This document shows positions 55,235-63,878 of a stretch of DNA of 64,000 nucleotides, one piece after another. The position numbers and the translations under genes are program-made. The notes under the pieces were generated by a model that was not told the origin of the DNA, did no database searches, and worked only from the letters and a program-made list of their open reading frames with translations. The stretch lies in NCBI RefSeq assembly GCF_900683735.1, contig NZ_LR215979.1, positions 1,798,001 through 1,862,000 on the forward strand, given 5' to 3'. The number at the start of each line of letters is the position of its first letter. Position 1 is the first letter of the stretch. This DNA is from Fusobacterium ulcerans ATCC 49185 (GTDB taxonomy: Bacteria; Fusobacteriota; Fusobacteriia; Fusobacteriales; Fusobacteriaceae).

Positions 55235-58200
55235 TTAGAACTTATACCCTAATCCTGCTCCTACTATCCATTCCCCTTTAGCCTTGTTTTTTCCTGCTCC
55301 GTTATGTGAATCTCTTTCTACTGCATAAGTTCCCTTTACATCAAATAGTACTCCATTTTCAAGTTCAATAGCATATTTTGCATTTAGTCCTATACTATGT
55401 TCATTTTTATGAGCAACCAGTATATCAAAGTCCCTTCCACCTTTAAATCTTCCTGTGATAAACTCCTCATCTGCTCCATCAAGTATTCTTGTGTAGCTTA
55501 CTCCTGCTGAAAGTGTACTTTTTCCTTTTTCATGAGGTATAACTTTCTTCAAGTCTAACCCTACTTTTCCTACTGTATAGTCAAATGATTTTGAATCTGT
55601 TTCTATTGCTAGAGTTTGATTTCCTTCATCTGCACCATCTTGATCTATATATGTATATGACAATGTTCCATAAGGTTCTAGGAATAGATTTTCTCCAATA
55701 TTAAGTGAATATCTTCCATTCAAATAAATATCATATGTCATATCATTGTAATTATCTGAATATTTCATTACTGATTTTGTTTCATCAAAAGCCACTTTAT
55801 TTATTATCATCCTGTCTGCGTCATAATCTCCGTACTGGAATCCTGTTCCTGCTGTTACTTTTAGATTTCCAATATACTTTTTAGCATATGCTCCAAGATA
55901 CAATGCGCTTCCATCTACTTTCGATCCATTAGACAAGTCAGATTTTAATTTATTTCCTCCAATTACTACTCCAGAAGTTAGTGTATCAGATACTCCATAC
56001 TCTCCAAGCATATATGCTCCAGTGATTTTTGTATCTGCGTCCATATCTGAACTTCCTATGTCATATGTGTAATATCCTTTTCCATAATATGTATCTTTTG
56101 TTCCACCATCTACATGAGTAAGTCCACCATAAATCATCCATTTATTTGCTTCTGGTTTGAAAATATTTTCAGTAACTATATCTCTGAACATTCCAGCAGA
56201 TTTTCTTGATAACTCACTAGAATATGAATATGGATTTCCTGCATAGATATCATTTAAGTATCCTATGAATGTTGATAATCTCTCATCATCATCTACAATA
56301 AAATTTCCTAATCCATCTACTGAAAGTATTCCATGATATATTTTATTAAGCTGTTTGTATTTAAATATTTCTGGTATAATCCATCTGGCAACAACCTTTA
56401 CTTCATTATTTGCTCCATCTATACTTTCTATAGTATGAAGTTTTGATGTAGTATCAAAATTTCCTCTACTTCCTGTTATTAAGCTGTTATCTAACTTAGT
56501 ACCCCCAAAACTTATTATACTTTCATTTCCTGCTCCATTGACAGCAAGCAGAAGTTTTCCTCCAGTTTCAGATTTTATTATTCCTGTATTTCCATACAGT
56601 GCATGACCTACAATCTTACTTGCATCCCCTAAAGTACCTAACTTACTTATATCTATTCTTAAAGTAAGTATCCCATCTGCTCCTATTGTTATATTTTCTG
56701 CATCTGTTACTGTTAAATCTCCCACACTTCCATCATCTTTAACAGTTTTTTCAAATAGAGTTACATTTGTATTTGTATTCATATTTTCAAATCCTGATAT
56801 GTTATGATAAATATTTATTCCACCATTAGCTGCATCTCTTGTTATTGGTGAATCAAAATTAAGAGTGTCTCTTCCCATTCCACCATTAAGAGTTCCATTG
56901 ATAATGCTTTCCGCTTCTACTGTAAGGATATCATCATTATCTCCCATATTTGTGTTACCATTAATTGTTGCTCCACTGCCAATAACAAAGATATCATTTC
57001 CATTTTCCATACTTATATTTCCATTAACTATATTTCCACTTTGCAACGTTAAAGTATCTTCATTATCACTTCCTGTTACAGTATCACTTATTCCATCTGC
57101 TCCACCATTTACTATTGTTCCTGTTAAAGTAAGTATTCCTCCAGCTGTATCAAATTTTACTGCTGTTTCATAAGCATTGATTACTGAATTATTAAATTTA
57201 TTATCTCCTATTGATACAAGCAATGTATCTGTTATTCCATTTAAAATATATTTCTTATCTAAAGAAACATTTTCTGTTTGAGGATTTCCAATAGAATCAT
57301 TATATGTTAATCCTCCATTTTCAAGCTCTAGACTTTCAGTCCCTGTTATCTTGTCTTTATTCGTTCCTTCTGCTTTTGTATTTATTACTGTATATCTATT
57401 TATTTCAGTAGTTGTTCCAAATTTTCCATAATCAGTATCATCTTTTGCTGTATAATTTCCACTATATCCTTTAAACATCAATCCATAATTATTTAATGTT
57501 TGTGTTCCATAAAGGCTTATAACCGCTGACGTTTGTGCTGCTAATATTCCATAGTTATTTAAAGATGTTATTGTTGCATTATCATTATCTACAGCAAATT
57601 TTTTCCCATAAATAACTCCTGTATTTGTCATAGTTTCCAGAGTTCCCCTAGCTCTATTAGCAATTCCAAAACCATCACTTCCTCCTGTTCCTGTTATTAA
57701 ACCATTATTTACTATTGAACCACTTGTTCCTCCCAGTCCTCCAATTAAAATCCCCCAACCTTTTTCACTTCCTGTTCCTTTTATTAACCCAGAATTTGTT
57801 AAGACTTCCATATTGGCATTTATATAAGCAACTCCAATTCCATCACTTCCTGAAGTTACTCCTGCTATTAAACCAGTATTTGTTAAGTTAGCTAGAGAAG
57901 CTGGAGAAATTGGGATATTTAGAGTACGAATTCCATACCCTCCTGTTTGTCCTGTCCCCATTATCGAACCAGTGTTAGTCAAAGTTTCCACAGCACTAAA
58001 ATTATAAATTCCAGCACTACCTCCAGCTGATGCAGCAATTAAGCCATTATTCGTTATAGTTTCTACATTACTGGAATTATAAATATAAATTCCACTGCTT
58101 TCTCTAACAACATTACTTATATCTGCTCCCATTATTAAACTATTATTTATAACTCCACCTAAATCACCACTCAATTTTAAGGCACAACTTGCATTCCTTG

Positions 58201-58516
58201 CATATCCATCTGTTGTTATATTAATTCCAGTTGATAATAATGTCATATTATTTATATAAGTTTTAGTATCTGCATTCCAAATATTTTCATCATCATATGG
58301 ATGTTCCTCATTCCAGTTTCCCCCAGTTCCTTCAGCATCAGTAGTAGCTACTGTATTAAATTTTACTGTTTCTCCATTTTCTTTTATCCACAGATATTTA
58401 TCTGCTCCCATTACTGCTGTACATGATAAAAGCATTCCCACTACTGTCCCTATCGTTATATTTCTTCCCGTTTTTTTATTCCCACTTTTTATTGATTTCA
58501 TAATTTTTTCTATCAT
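55235..58516 (-). CDS. large autotransporter (type Va-like) with repetitive passenger
   Basis: The 1093-residue protein starts at the ATG at 58516 (GGAGGGG five bases upstream; another ATG 12 bases earlier overlaps that site). It has an extended signal peptide (MIEKIMKSIKSGNKKTG... to about 40). The passenger (about 45-830) is a degenerate Asn/Gly/Thr-rich beta-helix with NNGLI-GTG-type repeats, and the C-terminal beta-barrel (about 830-1093) ends in the outer-membrane signature GAGLGYKF. Fusobacterium uses many such proteins for adhesion. The passenger's binding target is unknown. The gene is single, with no chaperone. Confidence 0.9.
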   Translation of the reverse strand: MIEKIMKSIKSGNKKTGRNITIGTVVGMLLSCTAVMGADKYLWIKENGETVKFNTVATTDAEGTGGNWNEEHPYDDENIWNADTKTYINNMTLLSTGINITTDGYARNASCALKLSGDLGGVINNSLIMGADISNVVRESSGIYIYNSSNVETITNNGLIAASAGGSAGIYNFSAVETLTNTGSIMGTGQTGGYGIRTLNIPISPASLANLTNTGLIAGVTSGSDGIGVAYINANMEVLTNSGLIKGTGSEKGWGILIGGLGGTSGSIVNNGLITGTGGSDGFGIANRARGTLETMTNTGVIYGKKFAVDNDNATITSLNNYGILAAQTSAVISLYGTQTLNNYGLMFKGYSGNYTAKDDTDYGKFGTTTEINRYTVINTKAEGTNKDKITGTESLELENGGLTYNDSIGNPQTENVSLDKKYILNGITDTLLVSIGDNKFNNSVINAYETAVKFDTAGGILTLTGTIVNGGADGISDTVTGSDNEDTLTLQSGNIVNGNISMENGNDIFVIGSGATINGNTNMGDNDDILTVEAESIINGTLNGGMGRDTLNFDSPITRDAANGGINIYHNISGFENMNTNTNVTLFEKTVKDDGSVGDLTVTDAENITIGADGILTLRIDISKLGTLGDASKIVGHALYGNTGIIKSETGGKLLLAVNGAGNESIISFGGTKLDNSLITGSRGNFDTTSKLHTIESIDGANNEVKVVARWIIPEIFKYKQLNKIYHGILSVDGLGNFIVDDDERLSTFIGYLNDIYAGNPYSYSSELSRKSAGMFRDIVTENIFKPEANKWMIYGGLTHVDGGTKDTYYGKGYYTYDIGSSDMDADTKITGAYMLGEYGVSDTLTSGVVIGGNKLKSDLSNGSKVDGSALYLGAYAKKYIGNLKVTAGTGFQYGDYDADRMIINKVAFDETKSVMKYSDNYNDMTYDIYLNGRYSLNIGENLFLEPYGTLSYTYIDQDGADEGNQTLAIETDSKSFDYTVGKVGLDLKKVIPHEKGKSTLSAGVSYTRILDGADEEFITGRFKGGRDFDILVAHKNEHSIGLNAKYAIELENGVLFDVKGTYAVERDSHNGAGKNKAKGEWIVGAGLGYKF

Positions 58517-58683
58517 TTTCCCCTCCATGAAATTTAATTCTATTTTTTAAAAAAATACTGTATAATTTTCTCAAATCCATATAAAAACTTCATAATCATA
58601 TTCAATAAATGTTCGTATTTATACATAAAGGTGTACTTGCTAATATTTTTCAATTTTAAAGAATATTATTTGCAGATTAAACA

Positions 58684-58712
58684 TTGACTTTTTATTAAAT
58701 TTAAGGTATTAT
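58684..58712 (+). promoter_or_regulatory. promoter of candidate small RNA
   Basis: TTGACT, 17 bp, TATTAT; start predicted about 58719. Confidence 0.7.
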
Positions 58713-58718
58713 CTATCA

Positions 58719-58811
58719 TAGATATCAAGTAGCTAAAACATGGATTAAAGGTTTTTTAGCAACAAGAAAATAGTTAGTGTTCTCTTTTATGTATAAAAGA
58801 GAACTTTTTTT
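58719..58811 (+). ncRNA. candidate small RNA, about 92 nt
   Basis: This non-coding unit is bounded by a good promoter (58684-58712) and a strong terminator. It contains a first hairpin GCTAAAAC...GTTTTTTAGC (58732-58760), a single-stranded linker AACAAGAAAATAGTTA and a terminator hairpin (58779-58804) with seven U. No ORF with a ribosome binding site fits. It lies about 200 bp upstream of, and divergent from, the autotransporter gene. The structure is that of a trans-acting sRNA. Fusobacterium is known to have envelope-regulating sRNAs (FoxI, FoxJ); I cannot tell whether this is one of them. Confidence 0.6.
58779..58811 (+). terminator. terminator of the candidate sRNA
   Basis: GTTCTCTTTTA/TAAAAGAGAAC perfect 11-bp stem, loop of 4 nt, followed by TTTTTTT. 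Confidence 0.85.
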
Positions 58812-58910
58812 ATACCCTTTTTCTACTGCTAAATTCTCAATATTTTCAATTTCAAAGGAACTTTTTATAAAATTTCTTTTAGAGACTATCTGAAAAAATT
58901 CTTTGTAATA

Positions 58911-58940
58911 TAAAAAAATACAGAGATATTCCCTGTACCT
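58911..58940 (-). terminator. weak terminator of the small gene at 59002-59202
   Basis: Minus strand: ACAGGGA-ATA-TCTCTGT (7 bp, one G-U) followed by ATTTTTTTATA. Confidence 0.5.
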
Positions 58941-59001
58941 TTTTCTGAAAGTGCATTATTTACATTTCTTTCTTTTTTCTTAATTACTTTTTTCATTTCT
59001 C

Positions 59002-59202
59002 CTATGTGTGTGTATTATTTATGTCTTCTATTCTTTTATTATCTTCTAAAAGATAAATATCTTCTGATGTAAGCAAAAAACCATTAATGGTCCTCCCATT
59101 ACCGGATTTTAGCTTAACGGTAGAAACACCAATTTCATCAATATTTTCAGAAGTGGATACTAAACTTTTTCCTTTTAATCTTCCATTCTTAAATATTCGC
59201 AT
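59002..59202 (-). CDS. small hypothetical protein, doubtful
   Basis: This 66-residue open frame (starting MRIFKNGRLKGKSLVSTSEN) has a promoter (59258-59286) and a weak terminator downstream, but no ribosome binding site before its ATG. I recognise no family. Predicted beta-rich N-terminal half, hydrophilic tail. It could be a real leader-less or weakly translated gene, or a decayed fragment. Codon composition is slightly richer in GC than neighbours. Confidence 0.4.
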   Translation of the reverse strand: MRIFKNGRLKGKSLVSTSENIDEIGVSTVKLKSGNGRTINGFLLTSEDIYLLEDNKRIEDINNTHT

Positions 59203-59407
59203 TTTATTTTTAAAACGATTTTTTTCTTTAATATTTAATAAATTTTTTATTGTAATAATTCTATTCCATTAAGAATAAAAATTCAAAAAGTTATTGAGTT
59301 TTATATGAAATTTATTTCTCCATCAAATTTCAAATAAATATATACTATTTCTTTTTAAATTTATAGATAGAAAATAAATATTGTAAGATTTTTAGAAAAT
59401 ATTTTAT
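59203..59407. other. non-coding AT-rich stretch with one divergent promoter
   Basis: Apart from the minus-strand promoter at 59258-59286 I see no gene, repeat or structure here. Confidence 0.5.
59258..59286 (-). promoter_or_regulatory. promoter driving the small gene at 59002-59202
   Basis: Minus-strand TTGAAT, 17 bp, TAGAAT. Confidence 0.45.
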
Positions 59408-59437
59408 TTGTTTTTAAACTATTTTTTATGTTAAACT
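59408..59437 (+). promoter_or_regulatory. promoter of the orphan membrane protein
   Basis: TTGTTT, 18 bp, TAAACT, with TGT before the -10 (extended -10). Start predicted about 59444. Confidence 0.5.
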
Positions 59438-59444
59438 AAAATAT

Positions 59445-59493
59445 AAGCAGAAAAATATTGCAAAATATTAAAAATAATTTCTGCTTTGTTTTT
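59445..59493 (+). promoter_or_regulatory. leader hairpin with U-tract, possible attenuator
   Basis: AAGCAGAAA (59445-59453) pairs with TTTCTGCTT (59478-59486) and is followed by TGTTTTTA, directly at the predicted transcript start and before the ribosome binding site. It looks like an intrinsic terminator inside the leader. Confidence 0.55.
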
Positions 59494-59510
59494 ATTGAAA
59501 GGGGAAAGAA

Positions 59511-60191
59511 ATGCAGTTAATTATAATTTTAGAAGCAGCTATTTTGAGTATAATTATATTCATAATAGATTTTGCAGTTTTTAGTAAAGGAAATGAAGAT
59601 GATTATGAGAATAACTCTTATAATTCAAAAAAAGAAGCTTTGAGCATTGGTAAAGAGGGAATGTTTATTTTAATTTCTTATCTTATCATCTCAATATTTT
59701 TTTATTTCTTCTTTAAAGCTGAACCTATTCGTAGTATACTTTATAATGGAAGAATTTCTTTAGGTTCTCCTTTTATAGCTGATATTTTAAGAAATATCAG
59801 TAGAGTTAGAGGACTACTTTTAAATATGTTGATAGGATTATATGGAATTAGAAGAAGAAAATCAGAAGGTTTTATTTTCATTATATTCTCTTTGATAATC
59901 CCTTCTTTCAGTTATTCACTTTTACTTTCAAATATTTTCAGATTTATATCAACTCTATTAAGAATATTAATCTTCAGAAAAAATATCTTAATGATAATCT
60001 ATCTTATTTTTAATTTTTTAAGTATATCTCTCTTTATTCTTGGGAATATGCATGCTTCGTGGTTATTTTATGAATTTATAAATTTACCATTTTTTAATTT
60101 GCTATACTCTAATATGTACTGGCTGATGATAATTGCAATAATCCTAGAGATTATTAAAATTGCAAATGTAAAAGATGAAAATGAACTTTAA
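59511..60191 (+). CDS. orphan multi-pass membrane protein
   Basis: The 226-residue protein has about six hydrophobic segments separated by short charged loops, with an Asn/Glu-rich loop near 30-45 (KGNEDDYENNSYNSKK). I recognise no family. Translation signals are good (GAAAGGGGAAAG before ATG). It precedes the thioesterase gene by 20 bases and probably shares its transcript. Leucine/isoleucine/phenylalanine content is high, as in AT-rich genomes. The leader carries a terminator-like hairpin. Confidence 0.75.
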   Translation: MQLIIILEAAILSIIIFIIDFAVFSKGNEDDYENNSYNSKKEALSIGKEGMFILISYLIISIFFYFFFKAEPIRSILYNGRISLGSPFIADILRNISRVRGLLLNMLIGLYGIRRRKSEGFIFIIFSLIIPSFSYSLLLSNIFRFISTLLRILIFRKNILMIIYLIFNFLSISLFILGNMHASWLFYEFINLPFFNLLYSNMYWLMIIAIILEIIKIANVKDENEL

Positions 60192-60211
60192 ATAGGGAGG
60201 CCAAAGAACAA

Positions 60212-60643
60212 ATGTGTAATTTAAACAAAAATATAACTATAGAAATATTAAATGAAAAAGGAAAAGGATTCTTACCTGAATTTATGGGAGTTGAAATTCT
60301 TGAATTAAAAGAAAAGTTTTTAAGAAGCAGATTGGCTATAAAACCATATCATATTGCGCCAAATGGTTATCTTCATGCTGCAACTGTTATTACTTTAGCT
60401 GATACTACTTGTGGATATGCTTCTTTTGCTCATCTTCCAGAGGGAGCAGAAAGTTTAACAACTATTGAATTGAAAAGCAACCATCTTGGAACTACTACAA
60501 AAGGGAGAATCTGCTGTACTGCTACTGCTCAGCATCTTGGAAAAACCACTCAAGTATGGGATGCAGTTGTTACAGATGAGGCAACTGGAAAGAAAATTGC
60601 ACTTTTTAGATGTACTCAAATGATATTATATCCTAAAAAATAA
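60212..60643 (+). CDS. PaaI-type hotdog thioesterase
   Basis: This 143-residue hotdog protein has the landmarks FLPEFMGVEILELKE, HIAPNGYLHAATVITLAD (family His-Gly-Gly region, here NGYLHA) and TTIELKSNHLGTT. It probably hydrolyses acyl-CoA thioesters as a homo-oligomer. The catalytic acid is probably the Asp in TLADTTCG. It follows the orphan membrane protein with a good ribosome binding site (AGGGAGG). Confidence 0.88.
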   Translation: MCNLNKNITIEILNEKGKGFLPEFMGVEILELKEKFLRSRLAIKPYHIAPNGYLHAATVITLADTTCGYASFAHLPEGAESLTTIELKSNHLGTTTKGRICCTATAQHLGKTTQVWDAVVTDEATGKKIALFRCTQMILYPKK

Positions 60644-60652
60644 AAATTAAAA

Positions 60653-60690
60653 ATACATCCTTAGGTATCATTAAAAACCTAAGGATGTAT
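60653..60690 (-). terminator. terminator of gltS
   Basis: Perfect 13-bp stem ATACATCCTTAGG/CCTAAGGATGTAT with a 12-nt loop, followed on the minus strand by TTTTTAATTTTT. Confidence 0.85.
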
Positions 60691-60705
60691 GAAACTAAAA
60701 ATATT

Positions 60706-61929
60706 CTATTTAAAGAGATTAATTGCTGTTAGTATAACTGGCATTTGAAAAATATCTATTAGAAAAGCTCCTGTCAATGGGACTACTAAATAGGGATTAA
60801 CTGTGTATCCATATTTTCCACTTACCTCTCCCATATTTATCATAGCATTTGTTGTTGCTCCCAATCCAGAACCACACATTCCTGAAACCATAACTGCTGC
60901 ATCATAATCGCTTCCCATTGCTTTAAATACTATGAATCTTGTATATAGCCACATAAATATTACCTGACAACCTAATATTATAACCATTGGTATTGCAAGT
61001 GCTGCAAGTTCCCACAATTTTAATGATATTAAGGCCATAGATAAAAATATGTTAAGAGAAGCTTCTCCCAATATATTTACAAGATTTCTATCAATATCAA
61101 CCCATTTAGCTTTTAAATTAAGATTATTAAAGATAATAGCACAGAACATAGCTCCTACATATGAAGGAAGAGCTATTCCCAGCTTACTTTTTAAAAGTCC
61201 GCTTAAAGAAATTCCTATTGTCATTATAATTGACAGCATCAATATATGCTGCAGCATTGAATTAAGATTTATTTCTCTTTTTTCTATATCAATTTTTATT
61301 CCAACTTCATCTTCATTAACAACATCTTTAGGTTTTAAATCAAATTTCTTTATTAAATGTATAGCAAGAGGTGAGCCTAAAAGTCCTCCAGCTACAAGAC
61401 CAAATGTTGCAGCAGAAAGTGCAACTGTTAATGCTCCTGTTACCCCTAATCCTTCCACTGTTTGTCCAAAAGCTCCTGCTGACCCATGTCCACCAGACAT
61501 TGATACTGACCCTGCTAAAACTCCTAGTAATGGATTGATCCCAGTTGCTTTAGCAACTCCTACTCCAATAACTGTCTGCATAAAAGTCATAACTCCACTT
61601 AAAAGCCAAAATATTATTAATAATTTCCCACCTTTTTTTAATCCCTCAATTGAAGAACCTAACCCAATAGTCGTAAAGAAAACTACCATAAAAGGTGTTT
61701 GAAGTGTTGTATCATAGGTAATGCTTCCAATATGAATAGTTCTCATTAATAAATGAATGAGAGCAAATAATAATCCTCCTAAAACTGCTGCTGGTATTCC
61801 AAATCTATCAAGAAATGAAAGTCTTTCCTTTAGTTTTCTTCCAATATAAAGAGATATTAATCCCATTGCTATTGTTCCAACCATATCAAATTTAAAAAGT
61901 ACTCCTAAATCATTCAAACTAAATTCCAT
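60706..61929 (-). CDS. gltS: sodium/glutamate symporter
   Basis: The 407-residue protein starts at the ATG at 61929 after TAGGAGGAAAA. It has about ten membrane helices in two inverted halves with GltS motifs (SMSGGHGSAGAFG in the first re-entrant loop, SGMCGSGLGATTNAM in the second). GltS takes up L-glutamate with Na+. It lies 27 bases after hutG and ends at a strong terminator, so the two form one operon: FIGLU breakdown yields glutamate, and GltS moves glutamate. Confidence 0.93.
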   Translation of the reverse strand: MEFSLNDLGVLFKFDMVGTIAMGLISLYIGRKLKERLSFLDRFGIPAAVLGGLLFALIHLLMRTIHIGSITYDTTLQTPFMVVFFTTIGLGSSIEGLKKGGKLLIIFWLLSGVMTFMQTVIGVGVAKATGINPLLGVLAGSVSMSGGHGSAGAFGQTVEGLGVTGALTVALSAATFGLVAGGLLGSPLAIHLIKKFDLKPKDVVNEDEVGIKIDIEKREINLNSMLQHILMLSIIMTIGISLSGLLKSKLGIALPSYVGAMFCAIIFNNLNLKAKWVDIDRNLVNILGEASLNIFLSMALISLKLWELAALAIPMVIILGCQVIFMWLYTRFIVFKAMGSDYDAAVMVSGMCGSGLGATTNAMINMGEVSGKYGYTVNPYLVVPLTGAFLIDIFQMPVILTAINLFK

Positions 61930-61956
61930 ATTTTTCCTCCTAAATTTCATATTTTA

Positions 61957-62853
61957 TTATTTTGCTAAATTATTCATAATATCATATATAAGACTTCCTG
62001 CAAGTTTTGCAGTTCTACTATCTATATCATATTCTGGATTTACTTCTGCAAAATCTACACATACAACTTTTTTACTCTTCATAATTTCCCTTAAAATTCT
62101 TTTTCCTTTTTTAGGGTCAAGACCCATTATTGTTGGAGCTGAAACTCCTGGAGCATCAGAAGCATTAAACACATCCATACAGAAAGTTACATATAGAATA
62201 TCTGTATCTGCAAGATATTTTTTTAATTCATCATTTATAAATTTTTCATCATTTTCTTCATCCAAAATTAATACATTATAACTTTTAGCTGTATCTATTA
62301 ATCTTTTAGTATTTCCCTGTTTTTTAAAACCAACTATTGAATACTTTACATTCTTATCACTATCTAATATCTGCTTAAATGAAGTCCCAGAAGTAGCTCC
62401 ATTATCATAAGATCTCATATCTAAATGTGTATCAAAATTTATAATTCCTATTTTTTTGTCAGGATAAGCTTTTCTAATTCCACTATAAGAAGCAAAAGCT
62501 ATATCATGTCCTCCACCCAGTCCTATTGGAAAAAGTTCTTTCTTTATAACATTATAAATTTTTAATGAATACTCTTTTTGTGCTTCCTCTAGAACTTTAT
62601 TTTTTAAGTTTTGGTAATCATAAATCCTTAAATTCTCCACTATTGGGAAAGATTGCATAGCTTTTCTTATTGCATTAGATCCTTTTTCAGCGCCTATTCT
62701 TCCTTGATTTCTTTTTATTCCATCATCTGTATCATATCCTACAAGGCAGATTCCATATTCTTTGCTAACATTATCAAAAGGTTTAACAATTTGCCAAATT
62801 CTCAAGTCAATCTCTTCATTACTATCAAATCTTCCATGCCACAAATCTTTCAT
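61957..62853 (-). CDS. hutG: formimidoylglutamase (arginase fold)
   Basis: This 298-residue arginase-fold hydrolase has Mn-site motifs GLGGGHDIAFA and INFDTHLDMR and the substrate-site segment DAPGVSAP. HutG cleaves N-formimidoyl-glutamate to glutamate and formamide in histidine breakdown. The third metal motif reads FCMDVFN; arginases usually have D-x-D there, so the first Asp seems to be Cys. I am unsure if this is normal in HutG. No hutH, hutU or hutI is in the window. A palindromic operator precedes it. Confidence 0.87.
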   Translation of the reverse strand: MKDLWHGRFDSNEEIDLRIWQIVKPFDNVSKEYGICLVGYDTDDGIKRNQGRIGAEKGSNAIRKAMQSFPIVENLRIYDYQNLKNKVLEEAQKEYSLKIYNVIKKELFPIGLGGGHDIAFASYSGIRKAYPDKKIGIINFDTHLDMRSYDNGATSGTSFKQILDSDKNVKYSIVGFKKQGNTKRLIDTAKSYNVLILDEENDEKFINDELKKYLADTDILYVTFCMDVFNASDAPGVSAPTIMGLDPKKGKRILREIMKSKKVVCVDFAEVNPEYDIDSRTAKLAGSLIYDIMNNLAK

Positions 62854-62881
62854 AATTAAAAATCTCCTTTTTTCATTTTAT

Positions 62882-62900
62882 AAGTAACACCGTGTTACTT
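62882..62900. promoter_or_regulatory. 19-bp perfect palindrome, likely TetR-family operator
   Basis: AAGTAACAC-C-GTGTTACTT is a perfect palindrome about 30 bp before the hutG start and 170 bp before tetR. Its size and symmetry fit a TetR-family dimer site. A TATAAA -10-like element (minus strand) sits directly on its edge. Confidence 0.7.
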
Positions 62901-63028
62901 AGTTGTTTTATAATAACACATAATTTTTTTTATTTCAAGGATAATTATGATTTTTTAGCAATTATATCATATAAAATATATACCATTCGTATTAATAACA
63001 AACATATTTTTTTAAAATTTAAAATATA

Positions 63029-63037
63029 TGTTATAAT
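63029..63037 (+). promoter_or_regulatory. extended -10 promoter of the tetR gene
   Basis: TGTTATAAT (TGn plus TATAAT) about 36 bp before the start codon. Confidence 0.5.
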
Positions 63038-63072
63038 TATAATGAAATTTAAAATACTTTAAGGAGCGTAAA

Positions 63073-63756
63073 ATGGATTTTGAAAGAGTTAAAACTGAAG
63101 AACAGAGAAAAATTAGAATTCAGCAAATAAAAGATGCTGCTATTAAGTTATTTGATATTCATGATTTTCATGAAATTACTTTAGCTGACATTGCTAAGGG
63201 AACTAATTTTACAAGAGGAAATCTTTATAAATATATCTCTTCTAAAGAAGAAATATATTTATTAGTCACTATAGATGAATTCAATAAATTATTAGTTGAA
63301 TTAAAAATAAAAATAAATAGAGATTTTTCAAAAAAAACTGATGAATTTTCTGAAATATTAGCTAAAGAAATAGAAAAACAAAATAGATTTTTGAAACTAT
63401 TTTCAATCTTATATACTAATCTTGAAAAAAATGCTTCTGAAGAAAAACTTATACAATTCAAAGAAGAACTTAGTTACTGTCAAATTAAATTTATAAAAAT
63501 TATAAAAACTGCATTTCCAAGCTTAGAAGAAGTTCAAATCAGAAAATTTTTAGAAATACTAAGTTGTTTTGTAATTGGTTTTTATCCTCTTGTTTCCCCT
63601 AACGATATCCAAAAAGAAGCTCTAAAAAAAGCTAAAACTGGCTATTATCCTCCTAATTTTAAAAAAGTTCTAAAGGAGCAGATACTATCCATATTAAGAA
63701 GTGTTATTTATCATTCAGGAGAAAAAGTTTCATCTATTCCATACAGGTTAATATAA
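63073..63756 (+). CDS. TetR/AcrR-family transcriptional regulator
   Basis: This 227-residue regulator has the TetR helix-turn-helix near 15-60 (RIQQIKDAAIKLFDIHDF, ITLADIAKGTNFTRGNLYKY, ISSKEEIYLLV). The C-terminal helical ligand domain resembles the TetR_C_ group seen in Clostridia and Fusobacteria regulators. It is divergent from hutG-gltS with a perfect palindrome between. It most likely represses that operon; the ligand is unknown (histidine intermediate or glutamate would fit). Preceded by AAGGAGCG. Confidence 0.9.
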   Translation: MDFERVKTEEQRKIRIQQIKDAAIKLFDIHDFHEITLADIAKGTNFTRGNLYKYISSKEEIYLLVTIDEFNKLLVELKIKINRDFSKKTDEFSEILAKEIEKQNRFLKLFSILYTNLEKNASEEKLIQFKEELSYCQIKFIKIIKTAFPSLEEVQIRKFLEILSCFVIGFYPLVSPNDIQKEALKKAKTGYYPPNFKKVLKEQILSILRSVIYHSGEKVSSIPYRLI

Positions 63757-63821
63757 TTTTTACATTTTTTATATTTTCACTTTTAGCAATTTAAATTTAT
63801 TTTATGTAAAATAAATAAAAG

Positions 63822-63875
63822 AAAAAGGAAGATACAAAACAGGATTTCTTTCCTTCTTGTTTCTTCCTTTTTACA
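63822..63875. terminator. bidirectional terminator after tetR
   Basis: AAAAAGGAAGA (63822-63832) pairs with TCTTCCTTTTT (63862-63872), with inner AACAGG/CCTTCTTGTT complementarity. T or A runs on both sides let it serve tetR and the mini-ORF from the right. Confidence 0.75.
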
Positions 63876-63878
63876 TTT

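Noticed and set aside
55300-58400. CRISPR-like or tandem DNA repeat in the autotransporter gene
   Set aside because: Repeated TCCTGTTCCTGTTATTA-like words come from degenerate protein repeats of a beta-helix; spacing and sequence vary.
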